Shown: positions 42,690 through 53,937, numbered from the stretch's first letter. The stretch is 64,000 bases of DNA from Tretioscincus oriximinensis (GCA_022410635.1 JAJVDF010000263.1:633982-697981); one strand, 5' to 3'. Notes: generated from the sequence alone by a model not told the origin. Made by a program: numbers and translations.

Positions 42690-43003
42690 GCGTGAANAGC
42701 TCAGTTGCTTAGGAGACGGTCTCTCAGCTTTCAAAGAGATCAGGTTTCGAAGCCTTGTGTCGGACGTGGGGTGGGGTGAACACTTTCCACTAGCCTGTAG
42801 CTCTAACCAACCCAGCTATTNGAAAGCAAAAATCGCAAGAAATTGCAACAGATGGCAAGTAGATAAATGGGAATCACCATAGCCTGGTGGGGAAGATAGA
42901 ATGGAAGCTTTNGGGCAAAATATATCTTTGTAAGCTGCTTTGAGTCCCTTTGAAAAGTAATAAAAGTGGGGTATAAGAACCCAGTTCTTCTTCTACTACT
43001 ACT
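42690..43003 (+). mobile_element. Family A SINE
   Basis: Head AGCTCAGTTGCTTAGGAGAC, CAGGTTTCGAAGCC, TGTGTCGGACGTGGGG, GCAAGAAATTGCAACAGATG, TTGTAAGCTGCTTTGAGTCC and end GTATAAGAACCCAGTTCTTC. The tail is very short, in contrast to 29285 and 23942. Confidence 0.85.
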
Positions 43004-43505
43004 CCACATTTTTTTCACTGTGAACTAGTCTACCAGGAGAACTTGGCCCATGATGTGCAAAGTGTNTTGTAACCTCCTCAATTAGAGTAACACTTGAAAA
43101 TGGTCTCTGAATTATCCTGGTTATAGACNAAGCCAATGCTCACAGATAGATATCAGTAAATGCCTGCTAGCTAATCTGCTGGATCTGAGAAATCTAGCAC
43201 CATTTTGCTAGGTTCCCAGAAGNAGTGTCTTGGCTAGTAACTTCAGAGTTTGGGAACTTTCATTCTAAGCCCCTGAAGCTTAAGTCATAACAGGTTTTTC
43301 ACTATTTGGGCTAAAAGTTCTGCCTACAGCAACATTTTGCAAACTATTCAGTATGTGCCCACAGCTTCTTTCACTTCTTTGATGGCTTAGAGTCCCTTTA
43401 CCCAGCTCAAGACTCCCTACTAGCATTAGTGTNTATAGTCTCAGAGTCTTTCTGTACTTATTTTCAGGGCCTGTTCCAGNAGGTCTGAAATAAGCACCTG
43501 TCCCA
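43004..43505. other. No feature recognised
   Basis: Background with several single Ns. Confidence 0.45.
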
Positions 43506-43510
43506 AGAAA

Positions 43511-44189
43511 TAGGCTGACCAGATGGCCCCTTGNGGGAGGGGGTGATGTTGGGTAAATAAAATTTTCAGTCAGAATATTAACTGCATCTAAGTCCAGGTG
43601 TTCATTATCTAATCACTAAGTTNACTTTTTTGTTTCTCTGTGACCTTGTTTTTCTGCTCATGTTGAACATTACAGACAGTGCGTTCTCACAACAAAAACT
43701 TTACTTTCATTTTATGTAGTTTTCCACTGAACTGAGCATGAGACCAGATGTATTATTTTGTGTGAGCTGAGACACTGATCTAACTTGAGTGTCACAAATG
43801 CTTTGTTATTACCTCTCTTGCAAACTGTGAATATTGTAAATAAAGTATTTTTGCCTTCCTTATGGAAAGAATTACTTTTGTGTGGACTTACAATTATTCT
43901 GCAAGAGAAGAAGAAGTTGCCTGAATGGTCTATTTAAGTTCTTGAGTTCTGGTTCCCTGCAAGCTCTGCTATTTTGGACTGAACCCTACTTGGTTCTGTT
44001 GGGTTCTGTTAATCAACAGGTGAAAACCTGGTTTTGGGGTGCCTCCTGTTTTTTTCTGAAGAAAAAACAAACAAAACATTTTTCAAAAAATATTTTTTTT
44101 TTGAAAATAATTTCCTCAAAAAAAAAACTGGGAGGCACCCCAAAACCGGGTTTTCAAACCCCTCCAAAAGGGGTAATCTGGTCAGCCTA
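43511..44189. mobile_element. Non-autonomous TIR transposon, family F
   Basis: Left TAGGCTGACCAGATGGCCCC and the inverted right end TAGGCTGACCAGATTACCCC match at 18 of 20 positions. Flanks CAAGAAA (43504-43510) and CAAGATA (44190-44196) could be a 7-8 bp target-site duplication with one mismatch, which would suit a hAT-like element. The right part (44020-44160) folds on itself: GGTTTTGGGGTGCCTCC pairs with the inverted GGAGGCACCCCAAAACC. Related 3' ends at 50800-50912 and 27740-27865. No transposase frame. Confidence 0.6.
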
Positions 44190-44196
44190 CAAGATA

Positions 44197-45300
44197 TCAT
44201 CTCATAATGGAAGCAAGAGGAACATCCCCTCACATGTTATCTGAGATCACGTGGAGGGATGTCTGAGAAAATTTGCCTCACCCAGGGTGCTTTGGGGAAA
44301 TGGCACCCNAAGTGACATCACTTCCTGTACCACCCAGGAAGTGTTGCCACAAAAATTCTGCACACTAAATAAACCTGGGCTGCTTGAGATTTTCGGGCTC
44401 ACTGCCAGATATTTTTGTTCCAGGAGATNCCATCATTGGTCCAATCTGGATCATGTCCTTGATGCATTTGCTTGTGTGGAACATCAGCAAATACAGAAAT
44501 GTCCTAAGCCCAAAATGGAAGCTTACAAAACCTGAACATAGATATTCACAAAATTTTATCTTTCTAAAGTGAAGTATCGTGGAATCATAGAAGTTGTATA
44601 CTACACTNTTGTCTGCTTCTCAGACTCACTGATCAGGGAAGTTTTCTAAAGGATAGACATATGTTGTCAGCTGTTTCTTTTGTAGTGAGAAGCAACAGAA
44701 ATAGCAAAAAGCATAAGGGAAAGCTTGTCAAAATTCAAAGGTTTCTTTTTGTTCAAGGTAAGTGAATTTACAGAAATGTGAATGCTCCATCTTTCCTACG
44801 ATCATAAGAAGATATATTTCCCAAAGGCCACAGAAGTCAAATCAGCAGATTAAAGAAAGTAACAAAAACACCAAACGGGCAGAAAAATGCAATTTAAACA
44901 ATCCTTAGATAATTTTTGAACATTAAGGAAGCCAAGGGAAATAATATACCAGTATCAAACAGAGAAACCTTAGCATGCAATAAAATTAAGTACATATTTG
45001 GTTGTCTCTTTCCTTTCATTTGTTTTTTTTTTACATTAAAAATGAATGGTGTTGTTTAATAAAGTTTTTAAAATATTAGATTTTAAAATATCCCATTGTT
45101 AGCTTTGCATTAAAATACTTCCTTATAGGTCAACTTGGTGCTCATATTTAGAATATGAAAACAAAAGTTTCTTTTTGTTTTCAGTCTGGTCATTATCAAT
45201 TTTGATTTATGATGGNACAATTAAAGCTGGAATAATTTTTTTTCCTTTTACTTTTTTATTAACTTTTTAAAGGCATAGATACATTAGCTAAATTTCCTCC
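44197..45300. other. No gene recognised
   Basis: AT-rich. CAGGAAGTG inverted pair at 44323-44343 (CACTTCCTG...CAGGAAGTG). Otherwise background. Confidence 0.45.
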
Positions 45301-45309
45301 TCACCCCTA

Positions 45310-47130
45310 GAATGCNAAGAGAACTTTGAAGAGCAGATTGTAAAAAATGTTAAAAGAAATAGCAAACTTCTTTAAATATATCAGAAATAGAAATCCTACC
45401 AGAAAANCAGTCAGACCACTAGATAGCTAGTGAACAGAAGGGGATAATCAAGGAGGACACAGAGATTGCAGAGAAGTTAAATGATTTTTTGCCTCAATTA
45501 TCAAGAGGACAGAGGGTATATACCTGCAACAGATTTAGTCTTCTCAGGAAGAGCAGCTGAGGAAAAAAAAATGGACAGTGAAAATAAATAAGGGAAGAAA
45601 TCCTTGCTAGCCTTAATCAACTGAACAGCAATAAATCCCCAGAGCCGATGGTATCCATCACAGAATTCTTNAAAAATTCAGATGTGAAATTGCTGAACTT
45701 CTAGCCAAAATATTTAATCTTTCCTTAAGATCAAGCACTGTGCCAGTAGATTGGAGGTTAACAAACGTAACACCAAACTTCAAAAAAGGATCTCGGGGTG
45801 ATCCTAGAAATTATAGACCAATCAGTTTAGCATCAATTCTGTTGGAAATCATAGTCAATGATAAAATTACTAAATACATGGAGAAGCATGCACTGCTGAA
45901 TCAAACTCAGCACGGCTTCTGCAAAAGTAAATTATGCCTTACAAATTTGTTAGAATTCTTTGAGAGTGTTAATAAACATGTGGATAAAGGGGATCCAGTT
46001 GATATTGTCTATCCTCCATCAAATGCTCCAAGAAAGCTATGAGGATAGACTTTGTCCTGGATTAGAAACTGGCTAAAGGACAAAAAACAGAGGGTAGTGG
46101 AGAATGGACTCTGAGTGGAAGGAGGTGAAAAGATGAGTATCCCACGGTTCAGTACTGGGACCTCTGTTTTTCAATATATTAATAAACAATCTGGACACCA
46201 AGATAAATAGTGAAGTAGCCAAGTTTGCTGATGACACTAAATTGCCCAGGGTAGTGAAAACTGAAAGTGATTGTAAAGAGTTCGAGAGTANTCTACTGAA
46301 ATTGGGTGAGTGGGGAACAAAGTGGCATATGCACCTTAACTTAAGCAAGTGCAAAGTCTGCAAACTGGGGCAAAGAACCCCAATTACTCATACCAACAGC
46401 AGGGTGATGACTGAGCAAGAAAACGATATTGGGGTGTTGGTGGACAGCTCATGAAGGTGTTAACCCAGTGTGCAGCAGCAGCAAAAAAAGCAAATTCAGT
46501 GTTGGGGATAATAAGAAAATAAATCAAAAACNAGTCAGCAAGTGCCTCTTTATAAATCTGTAGTGAGACCACATTTGGTATACTGTGTACAATTCTGGTC
46601 ACCACATCTCAAAAAACATATCATGGAAGCAGAGAAAGTGCAGAAAAGGGTAACAAGAATGATCAAGGGACTGGAGCACCTACCTTATGAAATCTGGATG
46701 CAATGTCTGGCCTTCTTCGGCCTCAAAAGATAGCATTTGAGGTGGCATACTGATGGAAATGTATAAAATTATGTATGGGATGGATACAGTGAATAGAAAA
46801 AAACTCTGTCATGCAACACTAGAAGAAGGGGGCACTCCTTGAAACTGATGGGAGGAAGAGTGAGGACAGACAAAGGAAAGTATTTTTTTCATCCAGAATG
46901 TCATCAACCTTTGGAATTTACTTCCAGAAGGGGTNGTAGTAGCTAGCAGCCTTGATAGCTTTATGACAATATTATATCCACTAGGGTGGATCATTTGATG
47001 CACACTCTGGGATGGAGCAACAGACAGTACTCCTTAAATACCATTTGAGGGGAGTTGAAAACAGGTGTATATTTTGCCTTCCTCTGTTCAGACTGCCCAA
47101 GTACAGCATGGCTCCTCTTATGTTCCTAGA
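45310..47130 (+). pseudogene. CR1-superfamily LINE ORF2 and 3' end
   Basis: Apurinic endonuclease is absent. The copy starts in the linker (45330, FEEQIVKNVKRNSK). RT blocks follow: VDWRLTNVTPNFKKGSRGDP and NYRPISLASIL (45740-45845), TQHGFCKSKLCLTNLLEFFE (45905-45965), SVLGPLFFNILINNLD-like (46150-46195) and AKFADDTKL (46218-46245), which keeps the catalytic FADD. Then LYKSVVRPHLVYCVQFWSPH (46545-46605) and VTRMIKGLEHLPYE (46650-46690). The 3' end 47000-47130 shares ATTTTGCCTTCCTCT..GACTGCCCA and CTCTTATGTTC with 48030-48185. Several frameshifts, one around 46020 deleting the AFD block. Confidence 0.75.
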
Positions 47131-48025
47131 TATTGGCTGCTTCATGAAAAAGAGATGAATTCAATTTTGCCAATCATCCAAGTGATTTTGGTTGTTGTTT
47201 CATACAANAATCGTGAAAAAGAAGAAGAATGGATTTACATTAGACTTTGAAGTCCGTTGTCCAGAGCAAATGGTTGTGAAGTCAATGAGAGAAAAGGGAA
47301 TATTGGNTATAATCTCAGGTAATGTTGAAGATCTGTTGGTGATCCAAAAGCAAACGATCACAACCTTCAACTGAAGAACAAAAAGTAAGGCTGCCTCCAA
47401 ACAAGCTGCTTTGGCCTGTGTTTGGGAGGTATTATGGATTAAAAGCAATTCCCCTCCTCACCGCACTTATCTTAGATATTCTGCACTGCTGTCTGTCNGG
47501 TCTATGAGAGGACTGAACAGCAACATCTGGGACACATCGTCTCCCACTGATGTGGGTCTTGGCAGTCTCCATGTGTGCTTGTGCCCAATTGTTTGCTGGT
47601 CCTTTCTCCTGAATGGGATTTTGCTTGAAGTCTCCCTATGCATGTGGAAGTTCATGCCACAGAGAGGGGTGCTGCCACGTAAATGCTGAGCTNTGAAGTC
47701 GGATTACACAAAATGAGCTACCATTAAACTCAGAGCTTTTCTGCACACTGAACACTGACNAAGTGTGATCTAGTGCAGTCAAGCTGGTCTGATGACCTTG
47801 TAGCACCTTGGAAGCTAACAAAAAAGACACTCTTTACTTTTTCTTCTTCTTAGTCTGTAAAATACTATGAGATCCTCTTGATAGAAAATTTGGTTTGACA
47901 CTGCTAAATTTTGAAAGATTAGCATTTTGATACCTAACACATTAAATCATTTTATAAATCCTTTATATCAAATTTAAAATAACATGTCTGATTTTTAATT
48001 AATTTTTNAAAAATAAAAGAACAGA
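47131..48025. other. No gene recognised
   Basis: A fragment at 47765-47825 (CCTTGTAGCACCTTGGAAGC) resembles the foldback family's outer arm. Rest background. Confidence 0.4.
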
Positions 48026-48029
48026 CAAT

Positions 48030-48185
48030 ATTCCTGAAATACCATTTGCCGGGAGCCGGGAACAGTTGAAGATTTTGCCTTTTTCCGCTTGAGACTGCCC
48101 AGGTGCAATTGGTGGGCCACTGTGTGAGAATGCTGGACTAGATGGGCTCCTGCCNGATTCAGCAGGGCTNCTCTTATGTTCTTAC
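48030..48185 (+). mobile_element. LINE 3' end fragment
   Basis: TGAAGATTTTGCCTTTTTCC, GACTGCCCAGGTGCA, GCTGGACTAGATGGGCTCCT and CTCTTATGTTCTTAC. This is the 3' end shared with the LINE at 47000-47130 and typical of CR1/L2-group LINE tails in reptiles. Confidence 0.65.
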
Positions 48186-48189
48186 ATTC

Positions 48190-49220
48190 TTCTCTTCNTT
48201 TCTTCCTTCCATCCAACAGCAATCAAAGTTCTAAAAAAAATTAACTGGATTTTGTGGCCATGAAAGTCAATCTCTGTAAAACGTTTCATGCCCTGGTCAT
48301 ATAACTACTTTTAAACATTATTCAGAACATTAATTCTAAAGAATGAACTTGGATTGCTGTTAGTTTTTCTCCCCTGAAGTAAACCAGAAACGAAACAAAA
48401 CTCCTGATTCTTCCAGACTGAAGAAGATTTAAAAGTAGATGAGTGACNAGGTCCTTAATTTGTTTTCTGTTTTTTAAAAGTGTGCAGATGGGCTCCTGTG
48501 ATAACACTCTCTTATCTCTCTTTCCTGCCAGCACATCTTAATCAAGCTGGTTACTAAAATATATGACTAATCAGTCATGTGTGCCTTTAACCAGTCTTGC
48601 CTGTGAGCTCCGTCTGGGAGTCAAATGAGAAAACTAGGAGTAATATGCCTCTTTATCTAAGCCATTTCAATGGGCCAAAACCACTAGCATCTGTCCTAGT
48701 ATTACAATTTGACAGCAATCTTTCTGTCTGAACCTAATAGTTTATGGAGCATCTAATTCTAAATTCTTTTCTTTTTCATTATTAATCAGATATGAAACAG
48801 CTGAACTGAAAAACTACTTTACAGTCTGTGCTTTCAGTTCCCAGGAAATACATTTTTGGAGAAAGTCTCAGGAAATCCTTTTTTTTTATTGTACACTCAA
48901 CTTTGATTCATGCAAACTTTGACTTTACTCATTATTCAATTCTCATTCACAGACATTTCCTCTATCTTGAGTGTTTGTACAATCATGTGTGCACTCAGAT
49001 TTTTCACTAGTTTTTTAATGTTGTTATGCACAGTTTTTCCCCAAGCAGGATGGCATTTAAATAATAAAACTAACAGAGCTTTAATAGTATTTGAGTACAT
49101 GTTAATGCTGTTGCTTTTCTTCTGCCTCAAAAGATAAAGACCTTAGGGTTGTTATATGCTAAAGATTTTATGGAACACAATTGAGAGAGATGGGGTCAGG
49201 ATTGCAAAATGTGTCTTGGA
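48190..49220. other. No gene recognised
   Basis: AT-rich, short frames only. Confidence 0.5.
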
Positions 49221-49225
49221 TTATT

Positions 49226-49285
49226 TATTTATTTATACTTATATCCGTCCAATACCAGAAGGTCTCAGAGTAGCCAACAGTAAAA
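49226..49285 (-). mobile_element. Retroposon 3' part, left half of an interrupted copy
   Basis: TTATTTATTTATTTATACTT, CCAATACCAGAAGGTCTCAG and GCCAACAGTAAAA. Continuation is found at 50145-50240, judged from the uninterrupted copy at 41979-42130. Confidence 0.7.
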
Positions 49286-49351
49286 GAAGTGGCCCTGCAT
49301 TAGGGGAGCTGCNACTTACCAGCATCNGCNCGGGAGCCCGGCGCTTGGGCG

Positions 49352-49397
49352 CCGCCATGTTTTTTAAGGTCAAATGTGACCTCAAAAAACATGGCGG
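49352..49397. promoter_or_regulatory. Hairpin of paired YY1-like motifs
   Basis: 21-bp arms (49352-49372, 49377-49397) with one mismatch and a 4-nt loop. Each arm contains CCGCCATGTT, matching the YY1 consensus core (CCGCCATNTT), in opposite orientation, about 40-80 bp upstream of TATAAAG. Confidence 0.55.
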
Positions 49398-49432
49398 NTC
49401 TTCTGGTGANGCNCTTCCGGCACGACGCNGGG

Positions 49433-49439
49433 TATAAAG
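49433..49439 (+). promoter_or_regulatory. TATA box
   Basis: GGGTATAAAGCAAGAGG. The aligned region of the 26049 copy has CTTAAAAGC on the minus strand. Confidence 0.5.
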
Positions 49440-50086
49440 CAAGAGGCTGACTCCNTGTTTGGCCTCTTGCTTTTTCTGGGATGACACAAAGGGACAGTCA
49501 CTGACCAAGGGTGGCAGATATCCCCGGACTGTGCCCTTAGGGTATATCTTTGAGGGACCCTTAAGGGTTTTAAGGCAGCTGAGCTTGTCCATGGGGAGGG
49601 GCTNGAANCTGAAGGCTGCCTTAAGTTGGGGAAGGGGGCTCGTGACAGAGCCTGCGCTCAGAGAGGCCCACAAAACTTCCTTTGATCCTCTGGTGTACCA
49701 GCCTTGCAACAGTGCNAGCTGGGTGGGGCTCACCAGGCATGAGCCAAGCGGGCTGTCCCAGCNCGGGCTGGGCAGTTGGTTGGTAGGTGGCTCACCTGGA
49801 GAGTGAGCCNCCTTGNCGATTGTAGTCCCATCNGGGACAGCCCAGGAGGCTGAGTGGGACAGTCATTCCAGGATGCTNCGCCTGCNGCTCCCCATTTCAC
49901 TTAGCCATGGCCTTTCNTCCATTCTCACTATNTCCTTATNCAAAANTCAGCGAACAGTAATGTAGAAGCAAAGATTTCGGGTTTGGCTATTGTTAACTAA
50001 GTTATGGACACTGTAGTCACTTTTNTTTGGAAAATTGTTAAGGTAAATGTTGCACTGTGTTCACTTTAAGCGTTATCTGTTGTATT

Positions 50087-50092
50087 AATAAA
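50087..50092 (+). promoter_or_regulatory. Poly(A) signal AATAAA
   Basis: ATTAATAAATG, about 55 bp before the element end. Conserved in position in the other two copies. Confidence 0.5.
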
Positions 50093-50144
50093 TGTTTCAT
50101 TATGCAAATGGTTGTCTGCGTGGCTCCCTAGCTGGCCATCGCCG

Positions 50145-50240
50145 GTAAAAAGAACAGTACAAAATTAGCATATGCAAACNGTAACACAACATTATCTGAA
50201 GGTGGAAAGAAAAACAGCATTTCTTCCACCAAAGGCCAGA
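50145..50240 (-). mobile_element. Retroposon 3' part, right half of interrupted copy
   Basis: GTAAAAAGAACAGTACAAAA and TTTCTTCCACCAAAGGCC match 42038-42130. Confidence 0.6.
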
Positions 50241-50700
50241 TGATAGCAACCCTAAAGGTCCTGGGCATGGAAATATGCAATTTCTGAGTTGCCCAGTTAC
50301 TTTATACTTCAAAATTCTGCATTTGGCATCAGGTTGCATGCCGAAGTTCTTGGAAAGGTGATATATGGTCAACCCAGTTGGCTTTTGGTCTCTACTTTGT
50401 ATTTTCTGGAAANCTTTATTCTTTTGACCTTGCCTTCCTCAATACAGTAAGGAAATCTTACACATATCTGGGAGATCAATGAGTTTCCATGATGCAGCAG
50501 GGATCTGAATTGCAGGACTCTTGTAATNGAGCATAGCACTGTTTACCACTGTGCCACTCAAGGTCCTCTAGACTGTATGTTGACAACATTCATGCAAACA
50601 GAATTGAACTGTTTTCAGGGCCCAATGTTGTCAGACTNCAGAATGTAATAGTAACTACCTTGACGTAGTCACCCGCCAAAGCTCTCCCTAGTACATTTGG
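50241..50700. other. No feature recognised
   Basis: Background; no repeat shared with the window. Confidence 0.4.
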
Positions 50701-50708
50701 GTCTGTGG

Positions 50709-50795
50709 CATCTCCCCTTGATTGTCTATTGGCCAGGGCAAGGAAAGCAACACCTCCCTATCCCTGACAAGCCCAAATCAGAGGGGAGATGGTTT
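50709..50795 (+). repeat. 87-bp perfect inverted repeat, left arm
   Basis: Identical over 87 bases to the reverse complement of 51741-51827. The arm itself begins CATCTCCCCTTGATT and ends with the inverted CATCTCCCCTCTGATT, so it could be an independent ~84-bp mini-MITE. Confidence 0.95.
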
Positions 50796-50799
50796 TCTG

Positions 50800-50912
50800 A
50801 GGAAACATTTTCAAAAATGTTTTGGTTTTTTTTTTCCTCAGAAAAAATGGGGAGGCAACCCCAAAACGGGTTTTCAACCCCCCCAAAAAAGGGGTCATCT
50901 GGTCAGCCTATA
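50800..50912. repeat. Family F 3' end fragment
   Basis: GGAGGCAACCCCAAAACGGG and GGGGTCATCTGGTCAGCCTA match the right end of the 43511-44189 element. TTTTCTGAGGAAAC and TTTTTTCCTCAGAAAA form an inner hairpin. Confidence 0.65.
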
Positions 50913-51530
50913 TGGAAGTATCACACATTTAGGCTTTATATGACTCTGTATTGTGTGACTGGTTTTTACTGTCATGTATTCAGAAGACTAACAACTATGT
51001 TTTTTCCATACACAGTAACAACCCCAGATGAGAGATTTGCAAGATATATTGTCTTGGAGACTCTTATTCATCATTTGAAGAAGATTAAAGTCCCTGCTTG
51101 CTTTTGTATGTCTTNCAGTGCATACTTGTCTTCAGCCATAGGATCCTGTTAATCCAAGAGTCAGCAGCAATGGCAAAGATCTCAGGAAGCTTGGAATGCA
51201 GCACAGCAGAGAAAGATAACACAGAAGTTGTGGCACTTGGGCACTGCTTACGAAGATCCACATTTTGAGTTTCAATGTGTCAAAGCAAGGGTTGGCACAA
51301 TCGAAGANAAGTGCCAATCACTATTTTGCTCTTCTCCCTCCCAGCCCTTCCGGAACATGAGTTAACAATGACANTATCTTGTTTTTGCCATTTGTACATA
51401 TGACTTGCTGAAGAGGCCAGATTTTGTGAATAAATTAATAACATACTGCTTTCCTCATCGCCAGCAGAATGGTATTAATTTATTCATAAAATTGTTTAAA
51501 CTAAAACATTNCTTTCTTACAACATATAGG
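50913..51530. other. No feature recognised
   Basis: Lies between the two 87-bp arms. No frame with a domain. Confidence 0.45.
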
Positions 51531-51532
51531 CT

Positions 51533-51827
51533 GGATCCACAAAAGGGCTAAAACAGGTAAGAAAATGGCGTGGTTTTGTGCAATTCCCACTAAATCCAAA
51601 TCAGAACCCGTTAGCCATGCATTATACGCAAAGCCATATGCTGCAGGAACAGAATTGCTCGACAAATCTGACGCCAGTGCCGCTTATTCCATTTTGTGCT
51701 AAATTTACTCAGTTTGCCCATACTGGGAGCACATTTGTGCAAACCATCTCCCCTCTGATTTGGGCTTGTCAGGGATAGGGAGGTGTTGCTTTCCTTGCCC
51801 TGGCCAATAGACAATCAAGGGGAGATG
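51533..51827 (-). repeat. Dispersed repeat family D, copy 2, ending in the 87-bp arm
   Basis: GGATCCACAAAAGGGC, CACTAAATCCAAATCAGAAC, then the arm 51741-51827. Collinear with 4512-4830. Confidence 0.5.
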
Positions 51828-51999
51828 GGGCGTTCACCCCCAACAGGTTTATCTGCTCTCACCTGAGCACTAGAAGGGGCATAAACATTGGCCCAATCCT
51901 TCAGACTATCTGGGCAGTTATTACAAATGCCAGGCTAGCCTCACTGCTTACAGGCTTCGATCCAGACAAGGTTCCTTCTTGTAGAAGAGCCTAAAAACT

Positions 52000-52540
52000 G
52001 GAGAAACACAGGGGGGAAGACTTTATCACACAGTCTCCCTTTAAATAATGAGAGGTTTTGAGGATCAAAGAAATGTGAGGAGAAAAAGGTATTTCAAATC
52101 AAACAAGTTTATTGTAACACAAAAAGAAATAAGGAATGGAATACAATAAAACAGAGCTCTTTCAACAAGAACACAGCACAGAATAGAAGCCACAAAGCCA
52201 GGAAGCAACCAATACACAGGTTCTTCCCCCTTAGCTTCTATCTTATTGCCCAAACGTCTCATCTCCCAGCTCCCTCCACATAAGGCAAGCTATGAGAAGG
52301 CAAAGCAAAGAGGGGCTGAAGGTGACCTCTTCTGCTACACAGGGGAAGGAGTGGAGTCTTCTGCCTGACACAGAAGACCCACATTGTGGGAAAAGGCTGC
52401 CTCTGTCCCGTTAGCCTTGTCTCCACTTTTGCAGGTGCTTGGGAGAAAGGAACTTGGTTGCTCGGTAGCCAGAGAGGGGGCCAAATGGATTGCCTGGCTG
52501 CTTCCACACACAAACACACACCTTGCCCTATGCTGTAAAA
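52000..52540 (-). mobile_element. Possible LTR remnant
   Basis: Minus strand has CAATAAACTTGTTTGATTTG (52097-52116 inverted), resembling the poly(A) region of the 9321 LTR, with C/G-richer sequence upstream. No paired repeat or TG/CA ends identified. Confidence 0.25.
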
Positions 52541-52907
52541 TACTTGGTGATTACAAAAGCTCCACAGAAAAAAATGGTGTGTTACTGAGCTTCTGTGCTA
52601 AACTGAAGACCAAAAAGGAAAGGAAAAAAACCCACAGCTGTTGCTCTCTCAATGGAAGTTAGGGAGATATTGCATAGGGGCAGATGTACCATGGGCGAGG
52701 AGGGAGTGGAAAAAAAAGAGGATTACAAAAGATGGAGGGAGGGAGGATGGGAATAGCAGCTGAAGGACACACCCACTGGTAGAGATCCAACTTGGGGAAA
52801 GTGAGCTTGTGGTAATCCAAAACTGAGATGTCTTCAGACATACTGTGGTGATACCAGAAAATGGGACTGATAAATGATGGGGAGGGGGATTGGCATTCAC
52901 TTTAGCC

Positions 52908-53067
52908 CTGTCCTCACAGAGCCTTATTCTGGGCTGTATCTCTGGACAGAGCTTGGCCATCCACATGCCAATGTAGTCTATGGGAGGCCCAATTCAGGGC
53001 CTGCCATAGTTTACACAAGCATGTAGATGGCAGGCACCTATTCCAAGATAGAGCCCAGAATAAGGCA
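52908..53067. mobile_element. Palindromic MITE, family C, copy 3
   Basis: Ends GCCTTATTCTGGGCT (52921) and inverted GCCTTATTCTGGGCT (53052-53066). Arms of about 70 bp (CATCCACATGCCAATGTA against inverted CATCTACATGCTTGTGTA) meet around AATTCA at about 52992. No coding capacity. Confidence 0.75.
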
Positions 53068-53069
53068 CA

Positions 53070-53937
53070 GCGTGTACGATTTTCAAAGGCCTTTCTCATC
53101 CATTTTTCCCCATGTGCATTTGCAGCCAAAGAGTAGCCATTGTTTAAGCCATTTACATCTTGCACTTCTTTGGCAGCAGTCTAGAGGTAACTGTGTAATA
53201 AAGATTCACACAATAAATACAAATTACAGAAGTTTAAAACGCAATAGTCAGCACAATATTTTATAGCTAGATTATAAAAACTAATTTCTTCAGAACTGAA
53301 AAAGGGTTAAATGCGTGACTTGAGCCTATGTGTCACTATTTGTCAAATATGAACTTGGAATCGTGGAATAGGGCTTAAAGTGAGATATAATTATATGTTT
53401 GTAAACCAATGCTAGTTCTATCACAATAAAATTATGAGACATTCATTGATTGGATCTGGTCTCAAAAGATTCAGAACTTTTTCTTTTTTTAATTGGTTGA
53501 TTCATCCAAGGATAAAATTTTCAGGAAAAAATGTCTAATGAGAAACTATTAATTTTGTTCATCCACAGTAGTGTCTTTCTAGGAAATCCTTCAATATAGA
53601 CTTTTTTTTGCACATCTTTCAATATTTAATGCAGAAAACCATGTAATTGAACCACATTTTCTGTTTATCTTTCCTGCACATTACCTCCTTTCCTGTGGTG
53701 ACTCTGTTTTACCCAAAAAGCCCCTTTTTGGCTGCAGAAATATTTTCTAGTCTGTGTTTTAAAAAGCAGTCTTTCTGTCTTTCATTCCTGTCTTAACAAG
53801 ATTTTGGTAATCAGTTACNTGGCTAATCTTTGCTNTAGTCACTTTGTTTCCATGGTGATTAATCCCTTACTTCTGAGTCCCAGAGCATGCCAAAATGGAG
53901 GCAAGAACATGCAACACTGCATGGCAAGGACTACAAC
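53070..53937. other. AT-rich stretch, nothing recognised
   Basis: Short frames only, ends at the gap. Confidence 0.5.

Larger units (their letters stand above)
49286..50144 (+). mobile_element. Solo terminal repeat (LTR-like) of DIRS-associated family
   Basis: About 859 bp inserted into a retroposon, bordered by GTAAAAG (49280-49286) and GTAAAAAG (50145-50152), a possible short target-site duplication. Contains a CpG-rich 5' part, TATAAAG at 49433, homology to the 36370 and 26049 regions (TCAGAGAGGC, CTTTGATCCTCTGGTGTACC, GCCATGGCCT, GTTTGGCTATTGTTAACTAA) and AATAAA at 50087. Promoter-to-poly(A) order argues for an LTR-type unit. Rich in Ns, which often reflects CpG-rich low-coverage reads. 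Confidence 0.55.
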
